This document shows positions 34,651 to 43,876 of a DNA stretch of 64,000 bases, piece by piece (the first letter of the stretch is position 1; each line of letters starts with the position of its first letter). Position numbers and translations under genes: made by a program. The stretch is from Flavobacteriaceae bacterium PS02338 (lineage in GTDB: Bacteria > Bacteroidota > Bacteroidia > Sphingobacteriales > Sphingobacteriaceae). A model generated the notes under the pieces. It saw nothing but the letters and a program-made list of their open reading frames with translations, did no database searches and was not told the origin of the DNA. The stretch lies in contig JASCOD010000005.1 of NCBI GenBank assembly GCA_029959615.1, positions 62,001 through 126,000 on the forward strand, in the 5' to 3' direction.

Positions 34651-37268
34651 TAATTCAATTTAGCGGCTAGTACACAGGTTTGCTTAAAGCTATCTGTACT
34701 TCCCTTAACAGTAAAAATATCTGTCTTAATTACGTACAAACCTACTTTGCAAAGTTGGCCGCCATCATTCAAGCCGTCCCAAGTTACTGTTCCTAGCGTA
34801 GACATAGTAATATTTCTAGCTAGCTTACGAACCAATACACCCCTATCCGTGTAAATATTAATCGTTGCCAAATTTCCATTTTCCTTGAATTGATAATCAA
34901 TTTTCAATAGATCTTCGAAACCATCATTATCTGGAGAAAAGGTCTTATTGGCTACAACAACTGAATTTTTTACGCTAGTATCTTCACCTTGCGAGTTCTT
35001 GTAAGTAGGAGTTGCAAAACCAACGGAAGCCGCAGCTGACTGTAAATTACCAGGTTCGTTTGCACTTTTAGTAAAAGAAACACGCTCCAAGGAAACACCT
35101 TTTACTTCTTTGAGTAAAGCATGATGCATTTTCTCGGTGTAAGACAGATCGTCGATCAATTCATCGGCTTTCCAAAGTTTAACACTTCCAGCCGAATTGG
35201 TGTATGTTGGTAAAGCGGCAACCTGCACCATTTGTTGAGGAAATTTCACATCATACTGTTGCTTAACTGCATCCGGATTTCGTGAAAGTACCCAATATGT
35301 TTTTGGACGAATGAATACAGAAGTTGTACTTATTACTTTCTTGTCATTAGCTCCCGTATAACTCGCATTCGAAATCTGTAATTCTTTTAAGTCTAATATC
35401 TTATCTGTCAGATTATACACTTCAACAAACTCAGCTCCTCCAGTTCTTTCATTAAAAAGTACTTCGCTGATTAATATCTCCCCAACTTTAATGGCATCAG
35501 TAATTAATATCACAGCAGTACTTGCCGCAGGATTTAAAGGAACTCCGTTACAGTTAGACAAATTAGTTACAGTAAGCAAACTTTCTGTACCTACCACAAT
35601 CGGGTTTGCCAAAACCAACTTTACACTTTGATTAGCTGTGCCATTAAGCGTCACCGACGTAGGCTTTCCGATACCATTATTAATATTATAATTATTCACA
35701 TCCGTAAGCATCGCTGTAGCAATAGGTTTATCGAAATCTACTTGTATCTCGGTAGTCGATAAAATAGTAGCAGTTATTAATTTCGGTGCTACGTTGTCTA
35801 CATTAAGAGGATTATATACAGAATTTTGGGTTCCAGGTGTTCCGTTATTTGTACCCGTACTTGCTGTCCAGTTAAATGCGCCACCACACGGTCCAGTAGG
35901 ATTGATCAGCTCTAATGCATAACCTGTTTTTTTTGCATTATCCCTATACCAAGTATCTACGTAAGACACCGCATCGATAATCGTTGATCCGTCGGGTAAA
36001 AATAAAGTAAGATCATCTTTATCATTATTTAAGGTAAGCCAAGGCGATACACCTAAAGTCTTTCCATATGCCTTGTATTGTTCCACATCCGCAACTGCAG
36101 TGAGTATCCTGTATGACTTTGGAAATAAGGTATCGGCTGCTAATACAGATGGATTAGTAGCACCTGCATCTTTGTATTTCCAACCTGTGATGATGATATA
36201 TTTGTCTGTTGTATTATAAAGCTCTATGTATTCCTTATTTAACGTAGCAGTACTAGTAGGCGCCGCCATAATTTCGTTAATTACGATATCTCCTCGTTTG
36301 GCTGTATAGGGTTCTACATAAATAAATTGCTTAGCAATTGGAGTGGAGATTGCATTTCCTTTAATATCAGCGACATTGTTAACGGTCAAAGTATATTCAC
36401 CAGAAGTAAAATCGTTGGCATAAGTAAGATTAACCGTATTACTTGTACTACCCACTACCGCAGTTATAGGACTTCCAGCACCTTTGGATAGTGAATAATT
36501 TGAGATCAATTGTGCAGAAACAACATCTACTGGTTCATCAAAAGTAACTTCAACTGTTTTCGTATTTAATGATTTTACTGATGTAATTTTTGGCGGAGCA
36601 ACGTCTACATAAGCCTCTATTTTAAAATCATCGAACTTAAATAAATTGTATCTCGAAGCTGTATTATACCTACAATAAACCCCGAAATATGAAGTAGAAG
36701 AATAGGTATTATCTACAAAAAAACCATCGTGAGTAAAGTTCCTTCCACCTGTAAAATCAGTATAAAAATCCCATCTGCCTAATGCAGTACGCTCTACCCT
36801 AACCCTAACTGTAACATTGCTAGCACTACTCCTGGTTTTATCTGGAAGTGTCAATAAAGTGCTGGTGCTAGCCCCATTTTGTCTTACAAAAGAGAAATTT
36901 TCTGCGCTGGTACTAGACCCCAGTTGCAAATAATAACCTTGCAATCCTGTAGTCAAAGTTAAATCTTGCTGATTTGAAATTAGATAAATACGCGGATAAT
37001 TGGTTGTACTAGGGTCGAATGCCAGATTCATATAGAATTCCCAGGCCACATTTCCAGCCAATGAATTAACTGTAGATAAATAAGGCGTATAGGTACCCGT
37101 TGCATTCGGTCCATTAGAGGTTAAAACACCGTCTATAACTTGAAAGTAGGTTGTATTCCCCCCCCACGCAGGATTACTTGTAAAGTCACCATCAGTAAAA
37201 TTGTCATTTAACTGAGCAAAAGTAAGTTTAGTGCATAATAACAGTAATAATAGTAAAGTTTTTCTCAT
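34650..37268 (-). CDS. Secreted lamin-tail-domain protein with FlgD-like C terminus
   Basis: The 872-residue protein has a Sec signal ending near residue 18 (TFAQ). Two lamin-tail domains are visible, one starting near GDIVINEIMAAPTS (about 325) with EYIELYNTTDKYI, and one near GEILISEVLFNERT (about 590) with EFVEVYNLTDKIL. Ig-like segments starting PKITSVKSLNTKTVEVTFD and PKLITATILSTTEIQVDFD separate them. The last 85 residues (FSPDNDGFEDLLKI ... TWDGLNDGG) resemble FlgD-type or T9SS C-terminal domains. It is probably a surface or secreted protein. No catalytic domain is visible. Confidence 0.82.
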   Translation of the reverse strand: MRKTLLLLLLLCTKLTFAQLNDNFTDGDFTSNPAWGGNTTYFQVIDGVLTSNGPNATGTYTPYLSTVNSLAGNVAWEFYMNLAFDPSTTNYPRIYLISNQQDLTLTTGLQGYYLQLGSSTSAENFSFVRQNGASTSTLLTLPDKTRSSASNVTVRVRVERTALGRWDFYTDFTGGRNFTHDGFFVDNTYSSTSYFGVYCRYNTASRYNLFKFDDFKIEAYVDVAPPKITSVKSLNTKTVEVTFDEPVDVVSAQLISNYSLSKGAGSPITAVVGSTSNTVNLTYANDFTSGEYTLTVNNVADIKGNAISTPIAKQFIYVEPYTAKRGDIVINEIMAAPTSTATLNKEYIELYNTTDKYIIITGWKYKDAGATNPSVLAADTLFPKSYRILTAVADVEQYKAYGKTLGVSPWLTLNNDKDDLTLFLPDGSTIIDAVSYVDTWYRDNAKKTGYALELINPTGPCGGAFNWTASTGTNNGTPGTQNSVYNPLNVDNVAPKLITATILSTTEIQVDFDKPIATAMLTDVNNYNINNGIGKPTSVTLNGTANQSVKLVLANPIVVGTESLLTVTNLSNCNGVPLNPAASTAVILITDAIKVGEILISEVLFNERTGGAEFVEVYNLTDKILDLKELQISNASYTGANDKKVISTTSVFIRPKTYWVLSRNPDAVKQQYDVKFPQQMVQVAALPTYTNSAGSVKLWKADELIDDLSYTEKMHHALLKEVKGVSLERVSFTKSANEPGNLQSAAASVGFATPTYKNSQGEDTSVKNSVVVANKTFSPDNDGFEDLLKIDYQFKENGNLATINIYTDRGVLVRKLARNITMSTLGTVTWDGLNDGGQLCKVGLYVIKTDIFTVKGSTDSFKQTCVLAAKLN

Positions 37269-37322
37269 ATTTGGGGAATCAACATTTTCAATTTAAATAT
37301 AGAACAAAAAAACAAAAAAAAC

Positions 37323-38312
37323 ATGAAAGTTGCAGTAGTAGGTGCCACAGGACTTGTAGGTACCGTAATGTTAAAAGTATTGGAAGAAAGAAATTTCCCT
37401 TTAACCGAGTTAATCCCAGTGGCTTCTGAAAAGAGCGTTGGTAAGTTAATTAAGTTTAAGGGTAAGGAGTATCCAATTGTTAGCATTGATACTGCCATTA
37501 GTCTTCGTCCTGAAATTGCTATATTTTCTGCAGGAGGCACAACCTCTTTAGAAACAGCTCCTCGTTTTGCTGAAGTTGGCACAACGGTAATTGATAACTC
37601 TTCGGCTTGGAGAATGGATCCTACTAAAAAATTAGTAGTGCCAGAAGTTAATGCACATGTATTAACCAAAGACGATAAAATTATTGCCAACCCTAACTGT
37701 TCTACTATTCAAATGGTAGTAGCTTTGCAGCCTTTACACGCAAAATACAAAATCAAACGTGTGGTTGTATCTACTTATCAATCGGTAACTGGTACAGGTG
37801 TAAAAGCAGTTGATCAGTTAATGAACGAGCGTAAAGGTATCGACGGGCCAAAAGCTTATCCATATGAAATTGACCTGAACGTATTGCCTCATATCGATGT
37901 GTTCACTGAAAATGGTTACACCAAAGAAGAAATGAAAATGGTGAAAGAAACCAATAAAATTATGGGTGATGACAGCATCAGAGTTACAGCAACTACAGTT
38001 CGTATCCCTGTAATGGGTGGTCACTCAGAATCGGTAAACGTTGAGTTCGAAAACGATTTTGATTTGGCTGATGTACGTCGTATTTTAGAAGAAGCACCAG
38101 GTTTAATCGTTGTTGACGATGTGGCTAACCTAAAATATCCAATGCCAAAAGATGCACACGAAAAAGATGAAGTTTTTGTAGGTCGTTTGCGTAGAGACGA
38201 ATCTCATGATAAAGCTCTAAATATGTGGATTGTTGCGGATAACTTGCGTAAAGGTGCAGCTACAAACACCGTACAAATTGCTGAATATTTAGTAGAAAAC
38301 AAGCTTGTTTAA
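37323..38312 (+). CDS. asd: Aspartate-semialdehyde dehydrogenase
   Basis: The 329-residue protein has the NADP-binding GATGLVG near the N terminus and the catalytic Cys126 in NPNCSTIQM. RIPVMGGHSESVNVEF matches the substrate-binding region. It makes L-aspartate 4-semialdehyde for lysine, threonine, methionine and diaminopimelate synthesis. Its length fits the family. It is divergent from the lamin-tail gene across 54 bp and ends in a strong terminator, so it is monocistronic. Confidence 0.96.
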   Translation: MKVAVVGATGLVGTVMLKVLEERNFPLTELIPVASEKSVGKLIKFKGKEYPIVSIDTAISLRPEIAIFSAGGTTSLETAPRFAEVGTTVIDNSSAWRMDPTKKLVVPEVNAHVLTKDDKIIANPNCSTIQMVVALQPLHAKYKIKRVVVSTYQSVTGTGVKAVDQLMNERKGIDGPKAYPYEIDLNVLPHIDVFTENGYTKEEMKMVKETNKIMGDDSIRVTATTVRIPVMGGHSESVNVEFENDFDLADVRRILEEAPGLIVVDDVANLKYPMPKDAHEKDEVFVGRLRRDESHDKALNMWIVADNLRKGAATNTVQIAEYLVENKLV

Positions 38313-38330
38313 ACTAATGTAACAATAATA

Positions 38331-38362
38331 AAAAAGTGATGTGAATAGCATCACTTTTTTTT
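38331..38362 (+). terminator. Terminator of asd
   Basis: AAAAAGTGATG (38331-38341) pairs perfectly with CATCACTTTTT (38349-38359) across a 7-nt loop, and the T run continues to 38362. It is a classic intrinsic terminator and may work in both directions. Confidence 0.88.
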
Positions 38363-38392
38363 CGACTAAACTTTTCGAACAACCAAATTATT

Positions 38393-39580
38393 ATGATAAG
38401 AAAAATCATTGCATTAACTATTTTCACTTGCCTACTTAATACGTTAAGCATTTCTGCTCAAGACAGCTTGATCACTATACTAGCAAAAAAGAATCAAACA
38501 AGTTTTGCGAAAGATGCGAACGAACTGAAAGGGCTAGGCTGGGATAAAATCATCGAAAAAGCGAAAGGAAGTAGTAATGTATTAATTGGCGAGGATCATT
38601 TCACAGACGAAATCCCATTCTTTGTATCAAAAATTGCCGAGCAAATTAAATTTGATAATTTCTTCTGTGAGATTGATCCGTTTACGGCGCATATTTTTGA
38701 GCAAAAGATTAAAACTCTTTCAACAGATGCACTGAAAAAATATACAGCTGACTACGGAAATACTTTTTCTTTCTATGCTTTCGAATCAGAATTTAACTTA
38801 CTTAAACAGCTGGTAAACGGAAAGACTAATATTCGCGGTACAGATCAAATTTTATTAGTGGCCGATCGCTTGATTTGTAATGAGCTAATGCAATCGACAA
38901 AAAATAAAAGAGCTAAAGATATCTATGAAAGTATTAGAGATCAATCTAAAGCACATTTTTCTGCTTTCCTAAAAGATCAAAAAAATCCGTTTTATCTACT
39001 CACAGAAGATTTTGGGAAGAAAATTGATGAGCTTACTAAGCTAAAATTAAGTAGCGAAGAAAATAAAATAATATCAGCTTTAAAGCTAACTGCTGAAATT
39101 TACAAATCTCAAAACCACCACCTACGCATACAGTTGATGAAAAATCAATTAATGGCAGATTACAATAATTGGGCAGGCAAAAAAAATCTTTACAAATATG
39201 GCGCAAATCATGCATCTAAAGGTGAAAGCATGCTAGAAATATATGACATTGGTAATTTAGTCAACAACGTTGCCGATAGCCAATTCACCAATTCTTTGCA
39301 TATTGTTATTGTGGGCAAGTCAGGAATGCAGGCTTCTCCGTTCGAGGGATTTCCAGCATCAAAAATTGATGAAAATGAAGGTTTTTTGAAATCACTAAAA
39401 CCTTTCTTTAAATTAATAAATGGCAGCGAGTGGCAATGCTTCGATATGGCTCCAATTAGAAAAGCCATCGAAAATGGAAAAATAAAAGTAACCGATGTCA
39501 AGTTGTTACGTATTATCAAAGGTTTTGATTTATTGGTAGTTATTCCTGAAGTTACTGCAAGTCAATTTCCAAAATCATAA
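38393..39580 (+). CDS. Secreted ChaN/erythromycin-esterase-like protein
   Basis: The 395-residue protein has a Sec signal ending near residue 23 (SISAQD). VLIGEDHFTDEIPFF near residue 65 resembles the conserved G-E-x-H motif of the ChaN/EreA/TraB-like superfamily. YKYGANHASKGES near residue 265 resembles its second His motif. I do not recognise a narrower family. Relatives include haem-binding ChaN and hydrolases such as EreA, so the activity cannot be stated. It has no obvious operon partner. Confidence 0.62.
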   Translation: MIRKIIALTIFTCLLNTLSISAQDSLITILAKKNQTSFAKDANELKGLGWDKIIEKAKGSSNVLIGEDHFTDEIPFFVSKIAEQIKFDNFFCEIDPFTAHIFEQKIKTLSTDALKKYTADYGNTFSFYAFESEFNLLKQLVNGKTNIRGTDQILLVADRLICNELMQSTKNKRAKDIYESIRDQSKAHFSAFLKDQKNPFYLLTEDFGKKIDELTKLKLSSEENKIISALKLTAEIYKSQNHHLRIQLMKNQLMADYNNWAGKKNLYKYGANHASKGESMLEIYDIGNLVNNVADSQFTNSLHIVIVGKSGMQASPFEGFPASKIDENEGFLKSLKPFFKLINGSEWQCFDMAPIRKAIENGKIKVTDVKLLRIIKGFDLLVVIPEVTASQFPKS

Positions 39581-39636
39581 AATTTGCTTTTATGAGTTAT
39601 ATCTAAAGATACTTTTAAAAAGTCCCTTACACGTTG

Positions 39637-41043
39637 ATGAAAAGAATTCTTTACCTTTTATTATTTGCGCTACCACAAATTGTAAACGCACAAACCACTG
39701 CTCAAAAACTAGAAAGAGCATATCAAATATTAGTGAAAGATGAACAAGCGAAATATGCCATTACCTCGCTTTGCGTGCTTGATGCCAATACAGGAAAAGT
39801 AATTTTTGCCAATAATGAAAACATTGGTTTAGCTCCGGCATCAACCTTAAAAACCATCACCTCAGCAACGGCTTTCTACAATTTAGGTAAGGATTTCCGT
39901 TACGAGACAAAACTCTCTTATACCGGAAAAATTACTCATGAAGGCACTCTACAAGGTGATATTATCATCACAGGTTCTGGCGATCCAACTTTAGGTTCAT
40001 GGCGTTATGAACAAACCAAAGAAAACAATATCCTTAACCAATGGGTAGCAGCTATCAAAGCTGCCGGCATCAAAAAAATTGAAGGAAGTATCATTAGTGA
40101 CGACAGCACTTTTGGCACTTCTACCATCCCCACTGGATGGATTTGGCAAGATATTGGTAATTACTACGGTGCCGGCGCAGGATCCATTTGTTGGCGAGAA
40201 AACCAGTTCGATGTATATTTAAAAGCTGGTTCAAGTACTGGAAGTAAAGTCGAAATTTTAAAAACTGTTCCTCAAACACCATATGTAAAATTGGTAAACG
40301 AATTGACAACAGGCGATAATGGTACTGGCGATAATGCCTATGCATTTTTAGCACCCTACACCAATATTGCCTATTTGAGAGGAACTTGGGGAATGGGCAT
40401 TAAGAAAACAGGAATTTCATTATCCCTTCCAGACGCTGCCTTTGATGCTGCTTACCGCTTACAAGATACTTTAAAGAGATTGAGTATTGAATGCAGTAAA
40501 AACCCTAGTTCTACACGTTTATTAGCATTAGAAAACAAACAAATTGGCGATGAGCGAAATCCTCTAGCAACGATCTTGTCTCCTACCTTAAGTCAGATGG
40601 TGTATTGGTTTAATAAGAAAAGTATCAACCTATATGGCGAACAATTGCTAAAAACCATCGCTTATAAACAAGGGAAAGAAGGTAGCACTAAAAATGGTGC
40701 AAAAGCAATAATTGATTTTTGGTCTGGCAAAGGCATAGACAAAAATGCATTAAACATGATTGATGGCAGTGGTTTATCGCCAGCTAACAGAATTACAACC
40801 ATGGCAATGGCATCTGTACTATTTCAGGCCCAAAAAGAAGAGTGGTTTGCAGATTATATTAAGTCATTTCCAGATTATAACGGAATGAGCATTAAAAGCG
40901 GTAATATCAATGATGTAACAGCTTACGCAGGCTATTACACTGCCAAAAATGGAAATAAATATGTTGCTGTGATCAATATTAATAACTATAGTGGCTCTAG
41001 AATTAGCAGAAAACTTTTTCAAGTTTTAGATGCTTTGAAATAA
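39637..41043 (+). CDS. dacB: D-alanyl-D-alanine carboxypeptidase/endopeptidase (PBP4 type)
   Basis: I chose the ATG at 39637; a TTG three bases upstream is less likely. The 468-residue protein has a Sec signal ending near NAQ (residue 19). The active-site motif SxxK is Ser69-Thr-Leu-Lys72. SxN is SIN in KKSINLYGEQLL, and KTG is replaced by KSG in IKSGNINDVTAYAGY. These are the class C PBP4 motifs. It trims peptidoglycan peptides in the periplasm. It stands alone between two unrelated genes. Confidence 0.92.
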   Translation: MKRILYLLLFALPQIVNAQTTAQKLERAYQILVKDEQAKYAITSLCVLDANTGKVIFANNENIGLAPASTLKTITSATAFYNLGKDFRYETKLSYTGKITHEGTLQGDIIITGSGDPTLGSWRYEQTKENNILNQWVAAIKAAGIKKIEGSIISDDSTFGTSTIPTGWIWQDIGNYYGAGAGSICWRENQFDVYLKAGSSTGSKVEILKTVPQTPYVKLVNELTTGDNGTGDNAYAFLAPYTNIAYLRGTWGMGIKKTGISLSLPDAAFDAAYRLQDTLKRLSIECSKNPSSTRLLALENKQIGDERNPLATILSPTLSQMVYWFNKKSINLYGEQLLKTIAYKQGKEGSTKNGAKAIIDFWSGKGIDKNALNMIDGSGLSPANRITTMAMASVLFQAQKEEWFADYIKSFPDYNGMSIKSGNINDVTAYAGYYTAKNGNKYVAVININNYSGSRISRKLFQVLDALK

Positions 41044-41206
41044 TAATTTGACCACGTTAGACACCTAAGCTCACTTTAGAATATAAAAGGCTAAGGATTT
41101 CTAAGATAGTTATTAAAATATTATGAGTTTTTAATATTTTTTAATAATTGATTGCCTAACTCGCCCTTATTTGGTAAATTGCCAATTCACACAACCAAAA
41201 TATAAA

Positions 41207-43168
41207 ATGAGATTATTCCTATCGTTCCTCCTAGTTTCTTTATCCCTCGGTACCAAGGCCCAGACCGCTATAGCTACAGATGGTATGGTTTTTAATCAAA
41301 CCACAACCGCAATGCATAGCGAGATCGCCATCATCCCGGAGCCCGTTACCATCACTAAACAAGAAGGTCATTTTATTTTACCTGAAAATATTTTAATACA
41401 AACTATTAAACCTGCCGAACTAAAACAGGCAATTGCTTTCTTGCAAGAGCGTTTAAGCATTCCAACAGGATATTTTGTAAGTTCAACTACTGCTGCTTCA
41501 AATGCTGCAAATATCAGGTTGATACTAACAGATAAAAATGATGCGGTAATTGGTACAGAAGGTTATCATTTACAAGTTACACCGCAGCAAATTACCATTA
41601 CAGCTAACAAACCAGCAGGCATTTTTTATGGCGTACAAACGCTGATACAGCTACTGCCAAAAGAAATAGAAGGCAAGGAATTTGTCAATGATGTTAAATG
41701 GAAGGTTCCTTGCGTAAATATTACCGATTATCCACGTTTAGGTTGGAGGGGCTTAATGTTCGATGTGGCTAGACACTTCTTCACCAAGGATGAGGTGAAA
41801 CAGTACATTGATGCCATGGTACGTTACAAATACAATATCCTGCATTTGCACTTAACAGACGATGAAGGTTGGAGAATTGAAATTAAAGGTTATCCAAAAC
41901 TAACTGAAGTAGGTGCTTGGAATGTGAAACGTGTAGGTACTTTTGGCAACTTCATTCCACCAAAACCCGATGAACCTCGTAATTACGGTGGTTTTTATAC
42001 ACAAGAAGACTTGAAAGAATTGGTAGCTTATGCCAAAGAACGTTTCGTAAATATTTTACCAGAGGTGGATGTTCCCGGTCACAGTTTAGCTGCAATTGCA
42101 TCTTATCCAGAACTTTCATGCACACCAGAAGCAGTAAATTACAAAGTGCGTAGTGGCGAACGTATCATGGATTGGAGCCGTGGTGCTCCTCCATTAGCGA
42201 TGGTAGACAATACCCTTTGTCCTGCTAATGAGAAAGTTTATGAGTTTTTGGATACGGTAGTTTCTCAAGTAGCTAAAATCTTCCCTTTCGAATATATGCA
42301 CATGGGTGGTGATGAAGCTCCACATAATTATTGGGAGAAAAATCCTCAAATATTGGAGTTGATGAAACGTGAAAACCTAAAAACGATGCCACAGGTACAA
42401 AGCTATTTCGAACGCAGGTTAGAAAAAATTGTAGCTAAGCACGGCAAACGTTTCATGGCTTGGGACGAGGTTTTAGAAGGTGGCGTATCACAAAGTACAG
42501 CAGTAATGAGCTGGAGAGACATGAAATATGGCGTACAAGCTGCAAAAAACAAACACGAGGTGGTAATGAGTCCAACGCAGTACGCCTATCTAGATTATAT
42601 GCAGGCCGACGAAATTACTGAGCCTAAAGTTTACAAAGGTTTAAGGTTGAGCAAAACCTACGAATTTGACCCTGTACCCGAAGGCGTTGACCCGAAGTAT
42701 ATCAAAGGTGGTCAAGGTAACTTATGGACTGAGCAAGTTTACAACATCCGTCAGGCAGAATACATGACTTGGCCACGTGGTTTTGCACTGGCAGAAAGTG
42801 TTTGGAGCCCCAGAGAAAAGAAAAATTGGAAGAACTTTTTTGCACGTACCGAACAGCATTTTGAACGTCTGGATATTGCAGAAACTAAATATGCACCAAG
42901 TGTTTACGACCCGATCTTTGTAGTTAAGCGTACAGCGGATGGAAAGCTTTTAGTAACGCTAAGTACCGAAGTCGAAGATTTGGATATCTATTACAGCTTC
43001 GACAATTCGTTTCCAGATCATTTTTACCCTAAATACACAGAGCCTTTAGTAGTACCAATAGACGCAAATATGCTCAGGGTAATTACCTATCGAGGTAAAA
43101 AACCAATTGGCAGAACAATGAACATGTCAATTGAAGAACTGAACAAAAGAGCACCGATTAAAAAATAA
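41207..43168 (+). CDS. GH20 beta-N-acetylhexosaminidase
   Basis: The start at 41207 gives a Sec signal (MRLFLSFLLVSLSLGTKAQ); an upstream TTG at 41171 would add residues before the signal. The 653-residue protein has the GH20b domain (about 45-165) and the catalytic barrel (about 170-530). The Asp369-Glu370 pair in MHMGGDEAPHNYW gives substrate-assisted catalysis. LHLHLTDDEGWRIEIKGYPKLT and LPEVDVPGHS are family blocks. It removes terminal GlcNAc or GalNAc from chitin or glycoprotein fragments in the periplasm. A strong hairpin follows. Confidence 0.95.
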   Translation: MRLFLSFLLVSLSLGTKAQTAIATDGMVFNQTTTAMHSEIAIIPEPVTITKQEGHFILPENILIQTIKPAELKQAIAFLQERLSIPTGYFVSSTTAASNAANIRLILTDKNDAVIGTEGYHLQVTPQQITITANKPAGIFYGVQTLIQLLPKEIEGKEFVNDVKWKVPCVNITDYPRLGWRGLMFDVARHFFTKDEVKQYIDAMVRYKYNILHLHLTDDEGWRIEIKGYPKLTEVGAWNVKRVGTFGNFIPPKPDEPRNYGGFYTQEDLKELVAYAKERFVNILPEVDVPGHSLAAIASYPELSCTPEAVNYKVRSGERIMDWSRGAPPLAMVDNTLCPANEKVYEFLDTVVSQVAKIFPFEYMHMGGDEAPHNYWEKNPQILELMKRENLKTMPQVQSYFERRLEKIVAKHGKRFMAWDEVLEGGVSQSTAVMSWRDMKYGVQAAKNKHEVVMSPTQYAYLDYMQADEITEPKVYKGLRLSKTYEFDPVPEGVDPKYIKGGQGNLWTEQVYNIRQAEYMTWPRGFALAESVWSPREKKNWKNFFARTEQHFERLDIAETKYAPSVYDPIFVVKRTADGKLLVTLSTEVEDLDIYYSFDNSFPDHFYPKYTEPLVVPIDANMLRVITYRGKKPIGRTMNMSIEELNKRAPIKK

Positions 43169-43169
43169 A

Positions 43170-43213
43170 ATGAAAATAGGCACTGACGGAAATACCAAAG
43201 TGCCTATTTTCAT
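43170..43213 (+). terminator. Long hairpin after the GH20 gene
   Basis: A perfect 15-bp stem (ATGAAAATAGGCACT at 43170-43184, complement at 43199-43213) with a 14-nt loop follows the GH20 stop codon directly. The 3' arm holds TTTT. It most likely ends the GH20 transcript, 14 bp before the next gene. Confidence 0.75.
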
Positions 43214-43227
43214 TAGATCAATTTATA

Positions 43228-43803
43228 ATGTCTAAGAACATCGCAGAGCTTTCCAAAGAAGAAATTGCCAAACTGTTTCCAGTTCGGCTTTCGCAGCACA
43301 ACACTGGATGGAAAGCGATCTATAAAGTTGAAAAGCAAAGCATTCTAAATACTCTAGGTAGTCGTATATTAAGAATAGAACATTTTGGAAGCACTGCGAT
43401 ACCTAACCTTACGGCAAAAGATACGATAGATATCCTCATAGAAATTGATGAAGAGGACTTCTTAAATAAGCAAATTATTGACAGTCTAAAAAGCTTAGCA
43501 TACGATTATATCCTCCAGAATGAAGGCGAACACCAGCACATGGTTTTCGTAAAAGGCTACAGTACTACTGGAGAAAAAGGTCAGACTTTCCATATTCACA
43601 TGGGACCAAAACAGCATCCAATTTGGGATAGAATTTTCTTCCGCGACTATTTAATTGAAAAACCAGAAATTGCTAAAGCCTACGAAGCTTTGAAGTTGAA
43701 ACTAGCAGAAGAATATAAATATGACAGAGTTGAATATCGAATTGCAAAAACTGATTTTGTAAAGAAGGTTACAGAAGAAGCGAAATTGTATTATCAATCT
43801 TAG
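43228..43803 (+). CDS. GrpB/UPF0157-family protein
   Basis: The 191-residue cytoplasmic protein matches UPF0157 (GrpB). The block RIEHFGSTAIPNLTAKDTIDILIEI is the nucleotidyltransferase-like core of this family, and the FHIHMGPKQHPIWDRIFFRDYL block follows. The fold suggests nucleotidyl transfer, but no substrate has been established for most members. The name does not imply relation to GrpE. Confidence 0.9.
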   Translation: MSKNIAELSKEEIAKLFPVRLSQHNTGWKAIYKVEKQSILNTLGSRILRIEHFGSTAIPNLTAKDTIDILIEIDEEDFLNKQIIDSLKSLAYDYILQNEGEHQHMVFVKGYSTTGEKGQTFHIHMGPKQHPIWDRIFFRDYLIEKPEIAKAYEALKLKLAEEYKYDRVEYRIAKTDFVKKVTEEAKLYYQS

Positions 43804-43817
43804 ATAGCAGAAATAAA

Positions 43818-43850
43818 AAACTTCGTAAGTTTTAAAAACTTACGAAGTTT
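43818..43850. terminator. Bidirectional terminator palindrome
   Basis: A 33-bp near-perfect palindrome has 16-bp arms (AAACTTCGTAAGTTTT and its complement) around one central base. It separates the convergent GrpB and AsmA genes. Its core is the same sequence as in the palindrome at 12804-12832. Confidence 0.8.
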
Positions 43851-43876
43851 CAGGTTTCACCAAGTGTTTTTAAATT

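Noticed and set aside
37265..37690. Minus-strand open frame of 141 codons inside asd
   Set aside because: It is antisense to the conserved asd coding region, and the homology-bearing frame is the plus strand.
39634..39636. TTG start for the PBP4-type gene
   Set aside because: An ATG follows immediately and gives the same signal peptide without the extra residue.
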